The translations under genes and the position numbers were made by a program. DNA of 64,000 bases, taken from NCBI GenBank assembly GCA_963836375.1, contig CAWIJK010000001.1, positions 434,001-498,000 of the forward strand, read 5' to 3'. The notes under the pieces were generated by a model that was given only the letters and a program-made list of their open reading frames with translations, made no database searches and had not been told where the DNA came from. Positions 17,831-25,996 of this stretch are shown here, in pieces; position 1 is the stretch's first letter; the number at the start of each line of letters is the position of its first letter. Source of the stretch: CAWIJK01 sp963836375 (GTDB taxonomy: Bacteria > Actinomycetota > Acidimicrobiia > Acidimicrobiales > RAAP-2).

Positions 17831-17871
17831 CGCCCGGTGGCCGGTCCGGCGGGCTCGGTGCCCGGCCGGCG

Positions 17872-18792
17872 TCAGGGCCGCTGCCGGGTGGTGCGGTGCG
17901 AGACCACCGCCCCGCCGAGCACCGGGCCGGTGCGGGGCGCCGCGTCCCGGCTCACCCGCAGCGGCTCGCGCCCGACCACCCCGTGGGGTCCGGGGCGACC
18001 GGTCACCGCCCAGTGGAGGAGCCGGGCCTGGCTGTCGACCAGGGCCCGGGTCCGGATGCCCCAGAACTCGAAGCCGTAACGGTGGGCGGCCACGCTGGCG
18101 TACATGGCCACCAGGGTGCCGGCCACCGCCATCGGGTCCGAGCCGGCCGGCGAGCCGGTGGTCACCCCGACGGGTCCCGCCCCGGGGGGCGCCTCCTGGC
18201 TGATCACCCGGGCCAGCGCCACGGTGACCGCGTTGAGGGCCCGGACCCGCACCCCGCGCAGCTGGGTGTCCCCCTCCTCGGTGGCCAGGTCGACCACCCT
18301 GAAGACGGCCCGGTTGGCCTCCCAGTAGTCCAAGAAGCCCTCGGTGACCGCCAGCGCCGTGGCCCAGCTGGCGCCCTCCGACCAGTCGCCGGCCACCAGC
18401 TCGGCCAGCTCGGCGGCCTCGTCGACCATCTCTTCGGCCAGGACACCGATCGCCTGCTCGACGTTCTCGAAGTACTGGTAGAAGGTGGCCGGCGAGGTGC
18501 CGGCCCGCCGGGCGATGTCGATCACCTTCACCGACCGCCACGGGGTGCTCGAGAGGAGCTCGACGGTCGCCTCCAGCAGCCGCTGGCGGGTGGCCAGGCC
18601 GCGGTGCCCGGGTACCCGGCCGTCGGTGGTGGCGACCTCACCGGCGTCGACCTCCTGGCCGCCCTCGCCGTGTCCGCCGTCGCGCCGGGCGCGCCCGGGC
18701 CGTCCCGGGCCGTCCCGGCGGGCCCCCTTGCCCCCGGACCGCTCAGGGCCCCGGCGCGGGGCCGCCCCGTCGGCGGCCGGGGGGCTGGTCAT
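17872..18792 (-). CDS. TetR family transcriptional regulator with long basic N-terminal extension
   Basis: 306 residues. The TetR DNA-binding region is at about residues 65-110 (RQRLLEATVELLSS, then IARRAGTSPATFYQYF). The first 60 residues are Gly/Arg/Asp-rich and low-complexity, unusual for the family. The C-terminal ligand domain ends in an Arg-rich tail. The gene is divergent from the FUSC membrane protein, so it probably represses that gene and itself. The inverted repeat at 18797-18830 is a candidate operator. Confidence 0.85.
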   Translation of the reverse strand: MTSPPAADGAAPRRGPERSGGKGARRDGPGRPGRARRDGGHGEGGQEVDAGEVATTDGRVPGHRGLATRQRLLEATVELLSSTPWRSVKVIDIARRAGTSPATFYQYFENVEQAIGVLAEEMVDEAAELAELVAGDWSEGASWATALAVTEGFLDYWEANRAVFRVVDLATEEGDTQLRGVRVRALNAVTVALARVISQEAPPGAGPVGVTTGSPAGSDPMAVAGTLVAMYASVAAHRYGFEFWGIRTRALVDSQARLLHWAVTGRPGPHGVVGREPLRVSRDAAPRTGPVLGGAVVSHRTTRQRP

Positions 18793-18796
18793 GAAT

Positions 18797-18830
18797 GGCC
18801 AGAGTAGTTTGACCGGCGCGATGTCTGGCC
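18797..18830. promoter_or_regulatory. Inverted repeat GGCCAGA-N20-TCTGGCC between divergent tetR and FUSC genes
   Basis: Two perfect 7-base arms separated by 20 bases sit in the divergent region and overlap the TetR gene's TACTCT -10 element. This fits a TetR-type operator, although the spacer is longer than usual. Confidence 0.35.
18801..18806 (-). promoter_or_regulatory. Candidate leaderless -10 element (TACTCT)
   Basis: TACTCT on the minus strand, eight bases before the ATG of the TetR gene at 18792. Confidence 0.4.
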
Positions 18831-18873
18831 CGTGGCTCCCCGCGGGGGCTCGGAGAACACCCCCGGCGCCCCG

Positions 18874-21189
18874 ATGACCGCCCCGACGGCGCCCGGGCCC
18901 GGCGAGGCCGCCCGGCCGGACCGCCCGACGGTGGCCGAGCGGATCCGGGCCAGGGACCCGGGCCTCGTGGCGCTGAAGCGCTCGGTGCGCGCCGCGGTGG
19001 TCATGCCGTCGGCGTTCGGCCTCACCCACCTCGTGTTCGCCGACCCCCAGGTGAGCCTGTTCGCGGCGTTCGGGTCGTTCGCCCTGCTCCTCTTGGTCGA
19101 CTTCCCCGGGCGGCCCCGGGTCCGCCTGGCGTCCTACCTGTTGCTGTTCGCGGTGGGTGCCGCCTTCATCACTCTGGGCACCGCGGTGTCGACCCACAAG
19201 GTGGCGGCGGTGGTCGCGATGGCCGTCGTCGGCTTCGTGACCCTGTTCGCCGGCGTCGTCGCCCCCCAGGCGGCCACCGGGGCCACCGCCGCCCTGCTGA
19301 CGTTCGTCCTACCGGTGGCCGTCGCCCAGCCGCCCGGTGAGATCGGCCCACGGTTGGTCGGGTGGGCAGTGGCCGGCGGCCTGTGCATCCCGGCCTGCAT
19401 GCTGGTGTGGCCGACACCGTGGCACGACGAGCTCCGGCGCCGCCTGTCGGCCTCGGCGGCGGCCGTCGCCCGGCTGGCCGGCGCCCATGCCGAGGGGCGG
19501 GCCGACCCCGGCGCCCGGGCGGCGGTGGCCGACGAGATGTTGGCGTTGCGGGCCCAGTTCGGTGCCACCCCCTACCCCCCGACCGGCGCCACCCCCGGGG
19601 CAGTGGCCCTGGCCAAACTGGTGGGGCGGCTCGAATGGGTGGCCGAGGGGGCCACGCGGGTGGGCGAGGAGTCGGCCTCGCTCGCCCTGGCCTCAGTGAG
19701 GGCGGTCAGCGGGGCAGTGGCCGACACCCTGGGCCACAGCGCCCGGCTCATCTGCGACGACTCGGCCCACCCGGTCGACGACCCCGAGCGGGTCCAGGCG
19801 GTCGAGGAATCGGTGCACGCGCTCGACGAGTTGATCTGGCGCGAGCTCGACAGCGAGGTGACGGCCCTCATCGACCGGGCCACCGCCCGGGCGCCCGGGC
19901 CCCCCGAGCGCCCGGCGGCAGACGGCGACCTCGGACTTCTCTCGTCGCTCGACCCGAGCTTCCACGCCCGCGCCCTCGGCGTCGCCACCGAGCTGGTGGC
20001 CGACGCCGCCTTGGAGTCGGCCGGCGTCGCGCCGAGCGGTGGGCGGTTGGGGGGCACCGAGCCCGAACGCCGCCGGCACCTGGTGCAGGTGGCCTCGCAC
20101 CTGTCGGTGCGCTCGGTCTGGTTCCGCAACGCGCTGCGCGGCGCCACCGGACTGGCCCTGGCGGTCGCCGTGGTGGAGCTGACCAACGTCGAGCACGGGT
20201 TCTGGGTCGTCCTGGGCACGCTGTCGGTGCTCCGCTCGAACGCACTGGGGACCGACGCCACCGCCCTGCGGGCCGTCGGTGGCACCGTCGTCGGCTTCGT
20301 GGTCGGCTCGGCGCTCATGCTGGCCATCGGCGACCACTGGGCGCTGCTCTGGGCGCTGCTGCCGTTGGCCGTGGCGGTGGCGGGGTCGGCCCCGTCGATG
20401 ATCTCGTTCGCCGCCGGCCAGGCCGGCTTCACCGTGCTGGTGGTGATCCTGTTCAACATCATCGTGCCGACCGGGTGGCGGGTCGGACTCACCAGGGTCG
20501 AAGACGTCGCCATCGGGTGCGCGGTCAGCGTGGTGGTGGGCCTGTTGTTCTGGCCCCGGGGGGCGACCTCGGCGCTGGGCCGGGCCCTGGCCGACGCCTT
20601 CGCCAAGAGCTCGGGGTACCTGGCCGAGGCGGTCGAGCGGCTGACGGTCACCTCGCGCGCCGTCGATACCGACCCGTCGCGGGTCGAGGCCCACGCCGCC
20701 TACTACCGCCTCGACGATGCCTTCCGCCAGTTCGTCGCCGAGCGCGGGGCCAAGGTGGTGCCGGTCGAGACCGTCTCGAACCTGTTCACCGGGGCGAACC
20801 GGATCCGCCTGGCCGCCTACACCCTGGCCACCTTGCGCACCTTTCCCTCGGCCCCCGGCCAGGATGAGCTCGAGTCGGTCGCCGTCGCCGGGGCCGTGCT
20901 CCGGGACTCGTGCGCCGCCAGCCACCGCTGGTACGAGGAGTTCGCCGAGCTCCTGGCCGGCCGGCGCCGGGCGCTCGGGGCGCCGCCGGTGGGCGACGAG
21001 ACCATCCACCACGTGCTGCGGGAGGCCTTCGAGGACGCCCGGGCCCGGGGCCGGGCCGACCGGGTCCGCACGATGCTGCGGATGGCCTGGGCCGACGAGC
21101 TGCTGGAGAACCAGCACCAGCTGCAGGTCAACCTGGCGGCGGCGGCCGACATGTTCTCACGGCGACGGCGCCAGGCCCGCTTCGTCTGA
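18874..21189 (+). CDS. FUSC family membrane protein (aromatic acid/fusaric acid resistance-type)
   Basis: 771 residues from the ATG at 18874. Two clusters of hydrophobic helices (about residues 30-170 and 425-560) are each followed by a long soluble helical region. This is the duplicated layout of FUSC/YccS-type proteins, which are linked to efflux of aromatic acids and similar compounds. The second bundle contains FRNALRGATGLALAVAVVEL and GTDATALRAVGGTVVGF, which match the family. The divergent TetR gene is the likely regulator. Substrate unknown. Confidence 0.87.
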   Translation: MTAPTAPGPGEAARPDRPTVAERIRARDPGLVALKRSVRAAVVMPSAFGLTHLVFADPQVSLFAAFGSFALLLLVDFPGRPRVRLASYLLLFAVGAAFITLGTAVSTHKVAAVVAMAVVGFVTLFAGVVAPQAATGATAALLTFVLPVAVAQPPGEIGPRLVGWAVAGGLCIPACMLVWPTPWHDELRRRLSASAAAVARLAGAHAEGRADPGARAAVADEMLALRAQFGATPYPPTGATPGAVALAKLVGRLEWVAEGATRVGEESASLALASVRAVSGAVADTLGHSARLICDDSAHPVDDPERVQAVEESVHALDELIWRELDSEVTALIDRATARAPGPPERPAADGDLGLLSSLDPSFHARALGVATELVADAALESAGVAPSGGRLGGTEPERRRHLVQVASHLSVRSVWFRNALRGATGLALAVAVVELTNVEHGFWVVLGTLSVLRSNALGTDATALRAVGGTVVGFVVGSALMLAIGDHWALLWALLPLAVAVAGSAPSMISFAAGQAGFTVLVVILFNIIVPTGWRVGLTRVEDVAIGCAVSVVVGLLFWPRGATSALGRALADAFAKSSGYLAEAVERLTVTSRAVDTDPSRVEAHAAYYRLDDAFRQFVAERGAKVVPVETVSNLFTGANRIRLAAYTLATLRTFPSAPGQDELESVAVAGAVLRDSCAASHRWYEEFAELLAGRRRALGAPPVGDETIHHVLREAFEDARARGRADRVRTMLRMAWADELLENQHQLQVNLAAAADMFSRRRRQARFV

Positions 21190-21223
21190 GCGGTGCCCGC
21201 GCCGGCGGGTTGCCAGCACTTTT

Positions 21224-21237
21224 TGTAACCTGTTCTA
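21224..21237 (+). promoter_or_regulatory. KstR-type operator, TGTAACCTGTTCTA
   Basis: The site matches every fixed position of the published KstR consensus TnnAACnnGTTnnA. It lies six bases before the TATCGT -10 element and 17 before the ATG of a KstR-like TetR gene, so bound repressor would block its promoter. A further TAACGGTTA follows at once (21236-21244), extending the symmetric region. Confidence 0.65.
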
Positions 21238-21242
21238 ACGGT

Positions 21243-21248
21243 TATCGT
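21243..21248 (+). promoter_or_regulatory. Candidate leaderless -10 element (TATCGT)
   Basis: TATCGT ends six bases before the ATG at 21255, with no Shine-Dalgarno, and is adjacent to the KstR-type operator. Confidence 0.5.
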
Positions 21249-21254
21249 GGCCGG

Positions 21255-21851
21255 ATGCAGGAGACGGTCGCCCGCCCGCTGACCCGCGCCCAGCAGGCCC
21301 GGCGCCAACGGGTCATCGACGCGGCCATGAGCCTCGGGCTCGAGGGCGGCTACGAGGCGGTCCAGATGCGCGATGTGGCCGCCCGGGCCGACGTGGCCAT
21401 GGGGACGGTCTACCGCTACTTCACGTCCAAGGACCACCTGCTGGCCGCCACCTTGGTCCACTGGGTGGAGCTGCTCGACGCCCGCCTGGCCCAGCAGCCG
21501 GCCCGGGGTTCCAGCCCCGACGAGCGGGTGCTCGACGCGTTGGACCGGGCCCTGCGGGCCATGGGCCGGCAGCCCAAGCTGGTGGCCGCCGTGTTCACCT
21601 CGCTCTCCTCGCCCGACGCCGGCGCCGTCGGCTGCCAGCAGCAGATCACCCAGCTGATGGAGGGCATCGTCACCCGGGCCATCGGCGAGCCCCAACCCCC
21701 GGACCCCTCGGATCGGGCCCGCATGATCGGCCACGTGTGGTACTCGGCCCTGGTGGGGTGGATCAACGGCTGGTCGACGATGGCCCGGGTCCACGACGAG
21801 CTGGCCGTGGCCGTCCGGCTCCTTCTCCCCCCCGACCTCGCACCGGGCTGA
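21255..21851 (+). CDS. TetR family regulator, KstR-like
   Basis: 198 residues from the ATG at 21255. The DNA-binding region (GGYEAVQMRDVAARADVAMGT, residues about 31-50, then YRYFTSKDHLLAA) closely resembles KstR, the mycobacterial repressor of cholesterol catabolism that is released by a steroid-CoA ligand. A perfect KstR-type operator lies directly upstream, which supports autoregulation and this assignment. No steroid-ring degradation genes are in the window, although the acyl-CoA dehydrogenase and P450 genes would fit its regulon. The next gene encodes a hemerythrin-like protein. Confidence 0.85.
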   Translation: MQETVARPLTRAQQARRQRVIDAAMSLGLEGGYEAVQMRDVAARADVAMGTVYRYFTSKDHLLAATLVHWVELLDARLAQQPARGSSPDERVLDALDRALRAMGRQPKLVAAVFTSLSSPDAGAVGCQQQITQLMEGIVTRAIGEPQPPDPSDRARMIGHVWYSALVGWINGWSTMARVHDELAVAVRLLLPPDLAPG

Positions 21852-21913
21852 GGCGGCCCCCGGGTGGTACCGTCCGGGCCCGACGAAACGTCCAAGACGA
21901 AAGGCGAACCCAC

Positions 21914-22588
21914 GTGACCAGCGCGACCGAGTCCGCACCGCCGGGCACCGACACCGGCGACATGTACGCGGTGCACCGGGTGTTCCGCAACGCCGTGGCC
22001 GACGCCCCGGCCCTTGTCGGCCGGGTGCCCGCCGGCGACACGGCACGGTCGGCGCTCATCGCCTCCTACTACGACAATGTGCTTCGCTTCCTCGAGGTGC
22101 ACCACGACGGCGAGGACCAGCTCGTGACCCCGCGCCTACTGGAGCGCTGCGACGACGACGAGACCGCGGTGGTCCGCCGGGTCGCCGACCAGCACCACGA
22201 AGTGGTCGTCGTGCTGGGGGACTGCGACCGGACACTGTCGGCCTGGAAGCAGAGCGCTGGGCCCTCCGACTCGGCGGCGGCGCTCGGCGCACTGGCGGCG
22301 CTCGGCGATCGCCTCCTCCCCCACCTCGACGAGGAGGAGGCCGAGGTCCTCCCGATCGCCGCCGCCCACATGTCGCCGGCCGAGTGGGGAGAGCTCCCCG
22401 CCCACGGCATGGCCGGCTTCACCGGCGACAACCTCTGGCTGATCGTGGGGCTCATCCAGGAGCAGTTCACCGACGAGCAGCGCCAGAAGATGCTGGCCAA
22501 CATGCCACCCCCGGTGGCCGAGGCGTGGCGCACCAGCGGACACGACGAGTTCGCCTCCTTCATCGGCGAGGTCCGCTCGACCCCGTGA
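21914..22588 (+). CDS. Hemerythrin domain-containing protein
   Basis: 224 residues from the GTG at 21914 (AAAGG upstream). Iron-ligand motifs of a four-helix hemerythrin fold are visible: YAVHRVFR, EVHHDGEDQL, ADQHHEVV and PHLDEEEAEVLP. Such proteins bind a di-iron centre and sense or store O2, NO or iron. A C-terminal region of about 70 residues after the fold is also found in actinobacterial relatives. No redox partner is encoded next to it. Confidence 0.88.
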   Translation: MTSATESAPPGTDTGDMYAVHRVFRNAVADAPALVGRVPAGDTARSALIASYYDNVLRFLEVHHDGEDQLVTPRLLERCDDDETAVVRRVADQHHEVVVVLGDCDRTLSAWKQSAGPSDSAAALGALAALGDRLLPHLDEEEAEVLPIAAAHMSPAEWGELPAHGMAGFTGDNLWLIVGLIQEQFTDEQRQKMLANMPPPVAEAWRTSGHDEFASFIGEVRSTP

Positions 22589-22792
22589 ACCCGTGACCCC
22601 GGGTCCGTGCCGTCGGCCCCGACGGCCGGCCCGGGCGGGCCTTGTTGCACCCCGGGGCGACGCGTGGTCGAATGCCAGGCGGTGGGCGCCCCCGGCGCCG
22701 CCGAGTGTCGCCACGATGGCGCCGGCCGGTCCGGCCAGTGTGTCGGTGGTCGGTCAGCGTGCCCGGTTGGGCACCGAGGAGACGGAGGACCC

Positions 22793-23872
22793 ATGCGCGG
22801 TGCAATCTGCAGGACGACGGGCGAGGAGTCGGTCGAGATCGTCGACGACCTCACCGTGGCCGACCCCGGTCCCGGCCAGGTCAAGGTGCACATCCATGCC
22901 GCGGGCATCTGCCACTCTGACCTGTCGGGGATGAACGGCAACCTGCCCCAGGGGGCGCCCTTCGTGCCCGGACACGAAGGGGCCGGCGAGATCGTGGCCG
23001 TCGGCGAGGGGGTCACGAGCACCAAGGTCGGGGACCACGTGATCGTGGCCTGGACGCCCCCGTGCGGGAAGTGCAAGGCCTGCCTGCGGGGCCAGCCCAA
23101 CCTGTGCGTGGACATCTTCTTCGCCATCGCCGGGGCCGCCCACTTCAAGTCCGGCGACGAGGACATCTTCGGTTTCGCCGGCACCGGCACCTGGGCCGAG
23201 GAGATGATCCTGCCCGAGCAGGGCGTCGTGGTGATCCCCGACGACGTCCCCTACGAGATCGGCGCCCTGATCGGCTGCGGGGTCACGACCGGCGTCGGCG
23301 CGGCGGTCAACACGGCCCGGGTGGAGGTCGGCTCGTCGGTGGTCGTCTTCGGGTGCGGCGGGGTCGGCATCTCGGCCATCCAAGGTGCCCGCTTGTGCGG
23401 CGCCGCCGAGATCGTCGCCGTCGACACCATCGCCGACAAGCTCGAAGACGCCAAGCGCTTCGGTGCCACCCACGGGGTCCATCCCGACGCCCTGGCCGAG
23501 GTCAACGCGGAGGTCACGGCGGGCGAGGGCTTCGACTACGCCTTCGAGTGCATCGGCATCGCCCCGACCTTCCGGGCCGCCTGGGACGCCACCCGTCGCG
23601 GTGGCACCACGGTCATCGTCGGTGCCGGCCGGTCCGACGCCGTGCTGGAGTTGAACGGCTTCGAGCTCTTCTTCTCCGAGAAGCGCCTCTTGGGCAGCTA
23701 CTACGGGGGGGCCGACGTCCGGACCGAATTCCACCGGCTGATCCGCCTGTGGCGGGCTGGCCGGCTTGACCTCGACGGCATGGTCAGCCGCCGGTTCGGG
23801 CTGGAGGGCATCAACGAGGGCATCGAGGCGCTGAAAAAGGGCGAGGTCATCCGCCAGATCGTCAACGTCTGA
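22793..23872 (+). CDS. Zinc-dependent alcohol dehydrogenase (MDR superfamily)
   Basis: 359 residues from the ATG at 22793, preceded by GGAGGA. Catalytic zinc ligands appear in AAGICHSDL and GHEGAGEIV. The structural zinc Cys cluster is CGKCKACLRGQPNLC, and the NAD-binding motif is VFGCGGVGIS. It resembles mycobacterial class III-type alcohol dehydrogenases. It would interconvert a primary alcohol and aldehyde; the physiological substrate is unknown. The 200 bases upstream hold no recognisable gene. Confidence 0.94.
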   Translation: MRGAICRTTGEESVEIVDDLTVADPGPGQVKVHIHAAGICHSDLSGMNGNLPQGAPFVPGHEGAGEIVAVGEGVTSTKVGDHVIVAWTPPCGKCKACLRGQPNLCVDIFFAIAGAAHFKSGDEDIFGFAGTGTWAEEMILPEQGVVVIPDDVPYEIGALIGCGVTTGVGAAVNTARVEVGSSVVVFGCGGVGISAIQGARLCGAAEIVAVDTIADKLEDAKRFGATHGVHPDALAEVNAEVTAGEGFDYAFECIGIAPTFRAAWDATRRGGTTVIVGAGRSDAVLELNGFELFFSEKRLLGSYYGGADVRTEFHRLIRLWRAGRLDLDGMVSRRFGLEGINEGIEALKKGEVIRQIVNV

Positions 23873-23879
23873 GGTCACG

Positions 23880-23900
23880 CCGCCGCCGGTGTGGCGGCGG
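23880..23900 (+). terminator. Hairpin, possible terminator of the alcohol dehydrogenase gene
   Basis: CCGCCGCC-GGTGT-GGCGGCGG forms a perfect 8-bp GC stem with a 5-base loop, eight bases after the stop codon. There is no T-tract, which is common in high-GC genomes. The -10 element of the next transcript begins at the following base. Confidence 0.45.
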
Positions 23901-23906
23901 TAGGGT
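23901..23906 (+). promoter_or_regulatory. Candidate leaderless -10 element (TAGGGT)
   Basis: TAGGGT ends seven bases before the GTG of the short ORF at 23914. Confidence 0.45.
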
Positions 23907-23913
23907 CGTTCCC

Positions 23914-23988
23914 GTGCCCCCGCTGATCCCCCGCGACCCCGTCGCGCCCGGGATCGGTTCCCGGTCGCCGGGCCCGCCCGAGCGGTGA
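23914..23988 (+). CDS. Possible 24-residue leader ORF upstream of the ABC ATPase
   Basis: GTG at 23914 opens a 24-codon Pro-rich ORF (peptide begins VPPLIPRDPV) whose TGA overlaps the GTG start of the ABC ATPase gene in a GTGA arrangement. It starts seven bases after TAGGGT, so it would be the first translated codon of a leaderless mRNA and would deliver ribosomes to the ATPase start, which has no good Shine-Dalgarno. Function beyond coupling is speculative. Confidence 0.4.
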   Translation: MPPLIPRDPVAPGIGSRSPGPPER

Positions 23989-25193
23989 GCGCGCCGGCCG
24001 CGGCCCGCGGGCTGCCGATCGAGATCCGGGGACTGACCAAGAACTTCGGCCGGGTGCACGCCGTGGCCGGGCTGGACTTCACGGTGCAGCCGGGACGGGT
24101 CACCGGGTTCCTCGGTCCCAACGGGGCCGGCAAGACCACGACGCTGCGGATGCTCCTCGGCCTGGTGTCGCCGACCTCGGGCTCGGCGACCATCGCCGGG
24201 CGGCGCTACCGCGAGCTCCACGACCCGTTGCGTCACGTGGGCGCGGTGCTGGAGGCGACCAGCTTCCACCCGTCGCGCCGGGCCCGGTCGCACCTCAAGA
24301 TGATCGCCCTCGCCGGGGGGATCGACTTCTCCCGGATCGACGCCGTCCTCGAACTGGTCGGGCTGTCGGGCGACGCCAAACGCAAGGTCGGGGGCTTTTC
24401 GATGGGCATGCGCCAGCGCCTCGAGCTGGCCGGTGCCCTGCTGGGCGATCCCGAGGTCCTGATCCTCGACGAGCCGTCCAACGGGCTCGACCCCCAGGGG
24501 ATCGCCTGGCTGCGCGAGTTCCTGCGCCACCTGGCCCGGGAGGGCCGCACGGTGCTCGTCTCGTCGCACCTCCTGGCCGAGATGGCCCAGACCGTCGACG
24601 ACGTCGTGATCGTGGCCCAGGGCCAGCTGCGAGCCCAGGGGCCCCTGGCCTCCCTGGTCGCCAACACCACCCGGTCGGCGATGCGGGTCCGCACCCCCGA
24701 GGGGGACCGGCTCCAGGCGTTGGTCCACAGCGCCGGCGTCCGGTCCCGGCGCGAGGCGGCCGACGTCGTTGTCGTCGAGGGGGTCACCCCCGAGTACCTG
24801 GGACCGATCCTGGCCCGGTACCAGATCGTGACCTACGAGCTCACCTCGGAGGGAACCAATCTCGAGGAGCTGTTCCTCTCGCTCACCGCCGGCCTCGGCT
24901 ACGGCGCCACCGTCCCGCCCGACGCGGCGGGCGGGCCCGCGGTCGCGCCCACGCCCGGCGGGTCAACCGGCGTCCCCCGGCACGCCGCGCCAGGCCCGCC
25001 CCAACCTGCACCACCCCCAACTGCACCGCCCCAACCTGCACCGCCCCAACCTGCACCGCCCCAACCTGCACCGGCCCAACCGCCGGCCCAGGCACCGCCG
25101 GCCCAGGCACCGCCGGCCCAGGCACCGCCGGTCCAACCGGGACCCGGCCAGCCCCCGTCCCCCCAGCCCCCCGCCGGAGGCGGCGCACCGTGA
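23985..25193 (+). CDS. ABC transporter ATP-binding protein with Pro/Ala/Gln tail
   Basis: 402 residues. Walker A is GPNGAGKTT (about residue 45), the signature FSMGMRQRLELAG (about 137) and Walker B VLILDEPSNGLD (about 158-168). The domain is of the drug/lantibiotic exporter (DrrA/CcmA) type. From about residue 305 the protein is a low-complexity tail of Pro, Ala and Gln encoded by 15-base tandem repeats, which is atypical. The stop overlaps the permease GTG by four bases. It should power the permease encoded next. Confidence 0.93.
   Translation: MSAPAAARGLPIEIRGLTKNFGRVHAVAGLDFTVQPGRVTGFLGPNGAGKTTTLRMLLGLVSPTSGSATIAGRRYRELHDPLRHVGAVLEATSFHPSRRARSHLKMIALAGGIDFSRIDAVLELVGLSGDAKRKVGGFSMGMRQRLELAGALLGDPEVLILDEPSNGLDPQGIAWLREFLRHLAREGRTVLVSSHLLAEMAQTVDDVVIVAQGQLRAQGPLASLVANTTRSAMRVRTPEGDRLQALVHSAGVRSRREAADVVVVEGVTPEYLGPILARYQIVTYELTSEGTNLEELFLSLTAGLGYGATVPPDAAGGPAVAPTPGGSTGVPRHAAPGPPQPAPPPTAPPQPAPPQPAPPQPAPAQPPAQAPPAQAPPAQAPPVQPGPGQPPSPQPPAGGGAP
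25010..25135 (+). repeat. Two 15-base tandem repeat families in the 3' end of the ABC ATPase gene
   Basis: CCCCAACCTGCACCG occurs about four times (25010-25075) and GCCCAGGCACCGCCG three times (25084-25130). Both keep frame and encode PPQPA- and PPAQA-type repeats. Confidence 0.85.
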
Positions 25194-25975
25194 TCCGGGT
25201 CTCGCGGGCCGAACTGCTCAAGCTGCGCACGACCCCGGGTCCGTGGGTGGTCCTGGTGATCGCGGTCGTGCTGACCGCGCTCTCGATCCTCGGCTCGTTC
25301 ATCAACGGCGGCGGGCACCACGGTCCGGCCTTCGTCGCCCCGCGCAGCCAGACCGATCTGCGCGACCTGGTGGGCTCGGGCTACCAGGCCGCCCTCCTCA
25401 TGGCCCCGATCCTCGGGGTGCTGTGCATCACCGCCGAGTACCGCCACAAGGTCATCACCACCACCTTGCTCAACACGCCGCGGCGCGCCGTGGTGCTGGG
25501 CGGCAAGGGCGTGGCCTCTGTGCTCTGGGCCATCGGCATGGGCGTCGCCTGCCTGGCCCTGGTGGCGGTCATGGGCCTGCCATGGCTGTCCGCCCTCCAC
25601 GGCTCACTCTCCGCCCTGCTCCACCAGGTGGGCCCGGTCGTCCCGGGGCTCATGGCCGACTTCGCCCTCCTGGCCGTCTTCGGGCTGGGCATCGGGATCC
25701 TCGTCCGCAACCAGGTCGCCGGCGTCCTGCTCACCATCGGGGGCACGTTCATCCTCGAGCCCCTGATCTACGCCCTGTTCAACCACCTCCTGCACACCCA
25801 GCTCAACTGGTTGCCGTCGCCGGCCGCCGCCGCCGTGGCCGGCGGGCTCAACACGGGCACCGGGTCCGACCGGCACCTGCTCACCTGGTGGGCCGGTGCC
25901 CTCGTCCTGCTGGCCTGGGGGTTCGGGCCGGCGGTGCTCGGCTACTTCACGACCTTCCGGCGCGACGTCACCTGA
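25190..25975 (+). CDS. ABC transporter permease (ABC-2 type)
   Basis: 261 residues from the GTG overlapping the ATPase stop. It begins IRVSRAELLKLRTTPG, the usual N-terminal elbow of ABC-2 exporters. About six membrane segments follow, with ITAEYRHKVITTTLLNTPRR between the second and third. The partner is the ATPase just upstream; the exported substrate is unknown. Confidence 0.92.
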   Translation: MIRVSRAELLKLRTTPGPWVVLVIAVVLTALSILGSFINGGGHHGPAFVAPRSQTDLRDLVGSGYQAALLMAPILGVLCITAEYRHKVITTTLLNTPRRAVVLGGKGVASVLWAIGMGVACLALVAVMGLPWLSALHGSLSALLHQVGPVVPGLMADFALLAVFGLGIGILVRNQVAGVLLTIGGTFILEPLIYALFNHLLHTQLNWLPSPAAAAVAGGLNTGTGSDRHLLTWWAGALVLLAWGFGPAVLGYFTTFRRDVT

Positions 25976-25996
25976 GGACCCGGCGGGGGCCACCGG

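Noticed and set aside
21255..21851. Naming the gene kstR outright and calling this a cholesterol cluster
   Set aside because: Operator and helix match, but no ring-degradation genes (hsaC, kshA, kstD) are in the window, so only KstR-like is supported.
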